Shown here: positions 6,371 through 9,590 of the stretch, one piece after another
Layout: each line of letters opens with the position of its first letter
Position numbering within the stretch: position 1 is the stretch's first letter
Assembly (NCBI RefSeq): GCF_004358205.1
Contig: NZ_SMYO01000046.1
Span: 1 to 9,590, forward strand
Length of the DNA: 9,590 nt
Origin: Bacillus salipaludis
Lineage (GTDB): Bacteria; Bacillota; Bacilli; Bacillales_B; DSM-18226
Reading direction: 5' to 3'
The notes under the pieces: model-generated
Told to the model about the DNA's origin: nothing
The model's input: the letters and a program-made list of their open reading frames with translations, nothing else
Databases searched by the model: none
Program-made: the position numbers and the translations under genes

Positions 6371-6420
6371 CCGATCTTAAACTCTTGCACCCTTTAGTTT
6401 AAGTGCGTTTATTCACAAAC
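6347..6420 (-). repeat. Full copy of dispersed terminator-linked repeat (type 1)
   Basis: The element comprises the terminator at 6352-6370, a spacer, the box GCACCCTTTAGTTTAAGTG (6387-6405) and TTTATTCACAAAC. The layout is the same as at 1778-1853, and the box differs in one base of 19. Confidence 0.6.
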
Positions 6421-6467
6421 TTATCCTTTTTACAGTTCGTTTATTACAGGAATGCTGTCTTGTTTGT

Positions 6468-6497
6468 AAAAAAACGACTGCCCTTATTTGCAATCGC
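6468..6497 (-). terminator. Terminator of the 43-codon gene
   Basis: On the minus strand CGATTGC (6496-6490) pairs with GCAGTCG (6481-6475), seven pairs with one G-U, around an eight-base loop, followed by seven Ts. It begins 30 bases after the small gene's stop codon. Confidence 0.8.
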
Positions 6498-6526
6498 CCT
6501 CGTTAGCTCTATTTTGACTAACTACT

Positions 6527-6658
6527 TCACCAAATGTTTCCTATTAAGCGAATTATCATTCTTGGTATAAACATTAAGATGTTCCAAACCACTTCAAATA
6601 TAAACTCAATTAGGATATCTTTAAAAAAGCCGTCTCTATTTCTTTCTTTACTTTTCAT
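6527..6658 (-). CDS. Small hydrophobic membrane protein, 43 residues
   Basis: The frame has an ATG at 6658 with TTGGGAG seven bases upstream and a TGA stop at 6529-6527. A clean terminator follows at 6468-6497, so it looks like a complete single-gene unit. The protein starts with a charged head (MKSKERNRDGFFKD) and continues as one long aromatic and aliphatic stretch, roughly 12-43, with a Pro-Arg break (IPRMIIRLIGNIW at the end). It would fit a single membrane segment followed by a positively charged amphipathic tail lying on the inner face. Charge and hydrophobicity patterns of this kind are common in small Bacillus membrane proteins. I cannot assign it to a named family or a function. Initiation signal, composition and terminator together make it more likely real than chance. 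Confidence 0.65.
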   Translation of the reverse strand: MKSKERNRDGFFKDILIEFIFEVVWNILMFIPRMIIRLIGNIW

Positions 6659-7073
6659 CTTATAACTCCCAATTAATCAATCGTTGTTTAACTATTCTGA
6701 CTCGGAATAGCAAATTCAATCCTTTAAATATATTCTACTTTTATTTTCTATTTCCTTCTACAACCTGCCCCGTTAGTGCAGCAAGCATAACTTCACAAAA
6801 ATGTATAAATATTAGCTTATATACATTTTTTCTTGAGTATATATTCATAAATATACTGCCAAAACATACATTAATTAATTTACAAAAACATCCAAATGAG
6901 GGTCTGCCTGATTAACCAAGGGAATCATGCATGCCTCTACATGTAAAAATGTACGTTTCAAACTGGAAAAAAGTGTCCCAATTTATCAAGCAAAAACTGT
7001 GTCATCTCTTTCAAGCGGTCACAATAGATTATCTTACTCCACTAAAGCTACCCGTTTAATAAAAATTCCATTT
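6659..7073. other. Gene-free AT-rich gap with hairpins
   Basis: I see no supportable gene on either strand. The stretch contains a perfect ten-pair AT hairpin at 6798-6829, a second AT hairpin at 6836-6857 (AGTATAT/ATATACT), a CCCGTTAGTGCAGC fragment near 6770, and a diverged repeat box (CTACCCGTTTAATA) at 7048-7061 just downstream of the COG4705 gene's terminator. A 69-codon plus-strand frame here is not convincing. Confidence 0.4.
6798..6831 (+). terminator. AT-rich hairpin with plus-strand U tail
   Basis: AAAATGTATA (6798-6807) and TATACATTTT (6820-6829) pair perfectly around a 12-base loop, and the plus strand continues TTCTTG. The stem has only two G-C pairs, so a terminator role is uncertain. 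No plus-strand gene is seen upstream. Confidence 0.35.
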
Positions 7074-7100
7074 AAAAAGGAACCGCGATTGGCGATTCCT
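7074..7100 (-). terminator. Terminator of the COG4705-type gene
   Basis: On the minus strand AGGAATCGC and GCGGTTCCT form nine pairs (one G-U) around CAATC (7100-7078), followed by TTTTAAAT. It starts eight bases after the stop codon at 7110-7108. Confidence 0.85.
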
Positions 7101-7107
7101 AAGATTA

Positions 7108-8625
7108 TTATTTATTTGCTGCGTTTATGGTTCTAAGTGAATTGTTAAGTGCTGTTTTACACTTGTTTACATCAGGATTCGATGAACGAACGGCTGCTAA
7201 TACAACGTCAATCGTTCCATCAATTTTCGTCCATGTTGTGCCATCTATTTTTCGAAGCTTAGGTTCCTGTGTGTCCCATTGATGTTCTAATTCATCTGCC
7301 CCTTTTTTCGCTGAAGCAAAATCACTTTTATTTACAGCGTTTAGCATATCATTTTCGATTTTTGCAAAATTGTTTAACTGTCCAGATAATGTAGTTTGTG
7401 AAGCACCAGATTTTGATGTTGATTTATTTGCACCTTTTAAGACACTAAGTGAATTAGTAAGTACTGTTTTGCTTTGATTAACATCAGGTTTTGAAGAACG
7501 AACAGCTGCTAGCACAGAGTCGATTGTTCCATCAATTTTTGTCCATGTAGTGCTATCAATTTTTCGAAGCTTAGGTTCTTGTGTATCCCACTGATGTTCC
7601 AAATTATCAGCGCCTTTTTTTGCTGAAGCAAAGTCGTTTTTATTTACAGCGTTTAGCATATCATTTTCAATTTTAACAAAATCGTTTAATTGACCTGCTA
7701 ATGTAGCTTGCTCTGCAGCACCTTGTGATGCAATATAATTACTTCGCCAATTATAACCACCTATACCAACAATTAAGAAAATTACGAGTACAACAATCGT
7801 TTGTGTTAGCACATGTTTCTTATTTACATTACTTTGGTTTGTTTCCGCTATATCACCTTTAGCATTTGTATCAATTTTTGAAACGGCAAGGAAAACGATG
7901 ATCGCTAAAATAGCGATAAGAAAAATCACGCTCGTAACGGTTGTTCCGAGTCCTATTCCGCCATTTACTTTTGGTTGAGATAGGTAATCTCCAAGTGACG
8001 CTCCAAGCGGACGAGTTAAAATATACGCAGTCCAGAAAGCTAATACCCCGTCAAGTTTCAAAAATTTATAAGCTAAGAACACAAGAGCAATAATAATAAC
8101 AACGCCAATTCCTGTGTAAAGATAACCAAAACCAAGTTGTTCGGAATATAAATCGCCGACCGCTGTTCCAAGTGCAAAGGTGAAAAGGATCGTAAGCCAG
8201 TAGAAAACTTCTCTTTTTGTAGTAAAAATCGAGTGGATCGAAAGTGTTTTTTCACTAAGATACCAAAATAGAAAAGTCAGTCCTAGTAGCACCGAGAAAA
8301 CAGCTGTACTAACCTCAAGTGGTACGCCCATATTATCTGTCAAATTATCCGTTACCAGTGTTCCAAATACGCTTATAAGAACAACTGTTATCCAGTAAAT
8401 GGCCGGAACATATTTGTTTGCTTTAAATTGAAAAAACAATGCAATAAAAAACGCAACTCCCATAATGATGGTAGTAAGAGTTAAACCAAGTCCAATGTTG
8501 AAATTGATGAAATCAGCAAATGTTTCACCAACAGTTGTACATAAAACTTTGATGATCCAAAAGAAAATCGTCACTTGTGGCACTTTGTTAAGTAAAATTT
8601 TCATTTTATTTTGGTTTTCTTGCAT
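7108..8625 (-). CDS. COG4705-type multi-spanning membrane protein with duplicated C-terminal domain
   Basis: This protein of 505 residues has the ATG at 8625 chosen over a GTG at 8658 because AAAGGGA lies eight bases upstream of the ATG. Residues about 15-250 form eight predicted membrane helices in four similar two-helix units. Each unit has an aromatic start and a G-x4-D motif: TTVGETFAD, SVFGTLVTD, FALGTAVGD and RPLGASLGD (Asp38, 93, 158, 213). This matches the uncharacterised family I know as COG4705. A ninth helix lies near 275-291. The C-terminal third is unusual: two 93-residue copies (about 309-401 and 413-505) of a helical domain containing EHQWDTQEPKLRKID and TTWTKIDGTID, joined by an 11-residue Ser/Thr-rich linker. 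An even number of helices plus one places these copies outside the cell if the N terminus is inside. Function is unknown. A divergent Fur-controlled iron permease gene lies next to it. Confidence 0.85.
   Translation of the reverse strand: MQENQNKMKILLNKVPQVTIFFWIIKVLCTTVGETFADFINFNIGLGLTLTTIIMGVAFFIALFFQFKANKYVPAIYWITVVLISVFGTLVTDNLTDNMGVPLEVSTAVFSVLLGLTFLFWYLSEKTLSIHSIFTTKREVFYWLTILFTFALGTAVGDLYSEQLGFGYLYTGIGVVIIIALVFLAYKFLKLDGVLAFWTAYILTRPLGASLGDYLSQPKVNGGIGLGTTVTSVIFLIAILAIIVFLAVSKIDTNAKGDIAETNQSNVNKKHVLTQTIVVLVIFLIVGIGGYNWRSNYIASQGAAEQATLAGQLNDFVKIENDMLNAVNKNDFASAKKGADNLEHQWDTQEPKLRKIDSTTWTKIDGTIDSVLAAVRSSKPDVNQSKTVLTNSLSVLKGANKSTSKSGASQTTLSGQLNNFAKIENDMLNAVNKSDFASAKKGADELEHQWDTQEPKLRKIDGTTWTKIDGTIDVVLAAVRSSNPDVNKCKTALNNSLRTINAANK
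7111..7389 (-). repeat. Intragenic tandem duplication, C-terminal copy
   Basis: This is the second copy of a 93-codon unit, offset 312 bases from the copy at 7423-7701. I count 76 of 93 residues identical. The central stretch from IENDMLNAVNK to KIDGTID is nearly unchanged, while the last 20 residues have diverged most. Confidence 0.9.
7423..7701 (-). repeat. Intragenic tandem duplication, N-terminal copy
   Basis: This is the first copy of the 93-codon unit, just after the ninth membrane helix. It contains the same HQWDTQEPKLRKID core as the copy at 7111-7389. Confidence 0.9.
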
Positions 8626-8641
8626 ATATAATTCCCTTTCT

Positions 8642-8806
8642 TTAAGGTGGTTTCCCACAACTTAATTTTATTTTTCTCTTTAAATAAGGATACCCATCTA
8701 AAACCAAGTTTAGCATTAAGGAAGTCTGCGCTGTTTCTCCCACACTGGTTGTCATAATCTTGACGATTCCAAAAAATATGGTGACTTCTGATTCTTTGCT
8801 TATCAT
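8642..8806 (-). pseudogene. Truncated paralogue of the COG4705-type gene (5' end only)
   Basis: A 54-codon frame from ATG 8806 to TAA 8644-8642 encodes EVTIFFGIVKIMTTSVGETA near its start. This aligns with QVTIFFWIIKVLCTTVGETF of the downstream gene, including the first GET motif. After that point similarity ends, the family Asp is replaced (TAQTSL) and the frame closes after about 30 unrelated residues. It therefore keeps only the first membrane helix unit. No good ribosome site precedes the ATG. It ends 17 bases before the intact gene's start and covers that gene's leader. It is most simply the leftover of a tandem paralogue that lost the rest of its sequence. Translation as a leader peptide cannot be excluded. 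Confidence 0.7.
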
Positions 8807-8862
8807 TTACCGACCTGAAAAGTAGTCATTGTTATAAAGCAATCTCCATCTTTTATTTTCAT

Positions 8863-8890
8863 TTGATATGATGTTAGTCTCTACTATATT
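8863..8890 (+). promoter_or_regulatory. Possible promoter of a small transcript
   Basis: TTGATA (8863-8868) and TATATT (8885-8890) are spaced by 16 bases. Each is one base off a sigma-A hexamer. The DNA is AT-rich, so the match could be chance. It gains weight only from the strong plus-strand terminator at 9010-9038. Confidence 0.3.
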
Positions 8891-8894
8891 AGAA

Positions 8895-9038
8895 ATGTGG
8901 GGGCTATTTATTAAAAACTAATTAAAATTAACTTAAGTGTATATTAAGTATAAGCAACATTTTCTTATTGTATATACGGTGCAGGATTGTTGAATACTTC
9001 TTTAAATTTAGAGTGGCTAAAAATGTCACTCTTTTTTT
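8895..9038 (+). ncRNA. Candidate small RNA of about 145 nt
   Basis: The interval runs from the possible promoter to a strong terminator and contains no credible coding frame. It holds a nested hairpin: GTATAT (8939-8944) with ATATAC (8972-8977), and inside it ATAAG (8950-8954) with CTTAT (8964-8968). No known RNA family is recognised. Confidence 0.25.
9010..9038 (+). terminator. Strong plus-strand terminator with no gene before it
   Basis: AGAGTGGC and GTCACTCT form eight pairs (one G-U) around TAAAAAT (9010-9032), followed by a run of seven Ts. The minus-strand side has no U tract. It lies upstream of the permease promoter, so it does not serve that gene. Confidence 0.8.
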
Positions 9039-9115
9039 GGAAAGTAATTTTTTATTTTTGATAAATACTAGCTTTAGTAAAAAAATTAAAAATAGATTAA
9101 ATTTCGAGTATTTCA

Positions 9116-9144
9116 TTGACTCATATTTTTGTATTAGATAAAAT
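9116..9144 (+). promoter_or_regulatory. Sigma-A promoter of the FTR1 gene
   Basis: TTGACT (9116-9121) and TAAAAT (9139-9144) are separated by 17 bases, close to the sigma-A consensus. Transcription would start near 9150, about 55 bases before the ATG. Confidence 0.7.
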
Positions 9145-9159
9145 CAATTTATTGTAATT

Positions 9160-9178
9160 GAAAAAGATTATCATTATC
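9160..9178 (+). promoter_or_regulatory. Fur box
   Basis: GAAAAAGATTATCATTATC matches the classic 19-base Fur box GATAATGATTATCATTATC at 17 of 19 positions. It lies just downstream of the predicted transcription start, where bound Fur-Fe(II) would block the permease gene when iron is ample. Confidence 0.85.
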
Positions 9179-9203
9179 AGTTTTAGGGAGTGCATAGATT
9201 AAA

Positions 9204-9590
9204 ATGTTCAGGAAAATCTTTAATTTAAAAACTATACTTATTACATTTTCTCTACTTGTAGTTATTGGTGTTATCATATGGCAAGGTATCCATTTTCATG
9301 GTAATCCGGATCCTACAGCAAAAAACATAACACCAGGTGCAGCCATTATTAATACTGCTATCCTTGTTTTTCGAGAAGGATTAGAAGCTATATTAGTGTT
9401 AGCTGCTATAATTTCTGGACTAGTTCGTAAAAAGGAAGACACTGTATGGAAACCTATCTCAATAGGTGCTGGTGTTTCATTCTTAGCTACCATAGCCACT
9501 TGGTTCATTGTTGTAGCTATCATCTCAGCAGTGAACGCATCTGAATTAAATATTCAAGCTTTTACTGGTATTTTAGCAGTGGTTGTTTTA
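9204..9590 (+). CDS. FTR1-family iron permease, 5' part (runs off the window)
   Basis: The first 129 codons are present and the frame is open at the window edge. A short basic N terminus leads into a first helix (about 10-27), then a short loop HFHGNPDPTAKNITPG. The next helix carries the REGLE motif (57-61, in VFREGLEAILVLAAI), the iron-binding signature of FTR1/EfeU permeases. Further helices follow at about 84-110 and 117-129. The family moves ferric iron across the cytoplasmic membrane, often with EfeO- and EfeB-like partners. Any such partners would lie beyond the window. ATG 9204 is the first start after the Fur box. A GGGAG at 9186-9190 lies about 13 bases upstream, rather far for a ribosome site. 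The promoter and Fur box indicate induction under iron limitation. Confidence 0.92.
   Translation, partial: MFRKIFNLKTILITFSLLVVIGVIIWQGIHFHGNPDPTAKNITPGAAIINTAILVFREGLEAILVLAAIISGLVRKKEDTVWKPISIGAGVSFLATIATWFIVVAIISAVNASELNIQAFTGILAVVVL

Noticed and set aside
6927..7136. 69-codon plus-strand frame
   Set aside because: It crosses the terminator at 7074-7100 and overlaps the 3' end of the COG4705-type gene. It has no ribosome site, and part of it is diverged repeat.
8626..8658. GTG start for the COG4705-type gene
   Set aside because: No ribosome site precedes GTG 8658, while ATG 8625 has AAAGGGA at good spacing.
8928..9116. 62-codon minus-strand frame rich in Lys, Leu and Ile
   Set aside because: Its composition simply mirrors AT-rich DNA, it spans the plus-strand terminator, and it has no ribosome site.
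1..9590. CRISPR array, tRNA or rRNA genes, IS element with transposase
   Set aside because: No evenly spaced repeats, tRNA-like cloverleaf sequence, rRNA motifs or transposase frame were seen.

Overview
The window looks like chromosomal accessory DNA from a low-G+C Bacillaceae bacterium (Bacillus cereus group or a related genus; I cannot fix the species). The grounds are AT-rich genes, strong AGGAGG-type ribosome sites, TTG starts, U-tailed terminators, the two-domain form of the rifampin ADP-ribosyltransferase, and a Bacillus-type group II intron. Almost every gene is on the minus strand. The exception is a partial iron permease gene at the right end.

Layout from left to right: an M1-family zinc peptidase with one membrane anchor (242-1696); an AHSA1/SRPBCC-domain protein (2075-2587); a DinB-family protein split by a one-base frameshift (2915-3435); Arr with an N-terminal helical domain (3765-4514); a PhnB-like VOC protein (4798-5232); a 0.9-kb ORF-less group II intron (5406-6319); a 43-codon membrane-protein gene with its own ribosome site and terminator (6527-6658); a COG4705-type multi-spanning membrane protein with a duplicated C-terminal domain (7108-8625); a truncated paralogue of that gene's 5' end just upstream (8642-8806); and, divergently, an FTR1-type iron permease gene behind a strong promoter and a near-consensus Fur box (9204 to the window edge).

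The minus-strand genes do not form an operon. Nearly every gap holds a terminator hairpin, and many of these hairpins sit in a dispersed repeat whose conserved box reads GCACCCGTTAGTTTAAGTG or GC(A/G)CCCTTTAATGGAATAAC on the plus strand. The intron is inserted in one of these repeats. The SRPBCC and VOC genes are visibly richer in G+C than their neighbours, which suggests separate acquisition. The region reads as a collection of single-gene cassettes for detoxification, resistance and small-molecule handling.

The best leads are the unannotated 43-aa protein, the ORF-less intron sitting in a terminator-linked repeat, the COG4705 locus (C-terminal duplication, broken paralogue, Fur-controlled iron permease next door), and an orphan plus-strand terminator with a possible small RNA in front of it. 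I found no sign of a large new multi-gene system.
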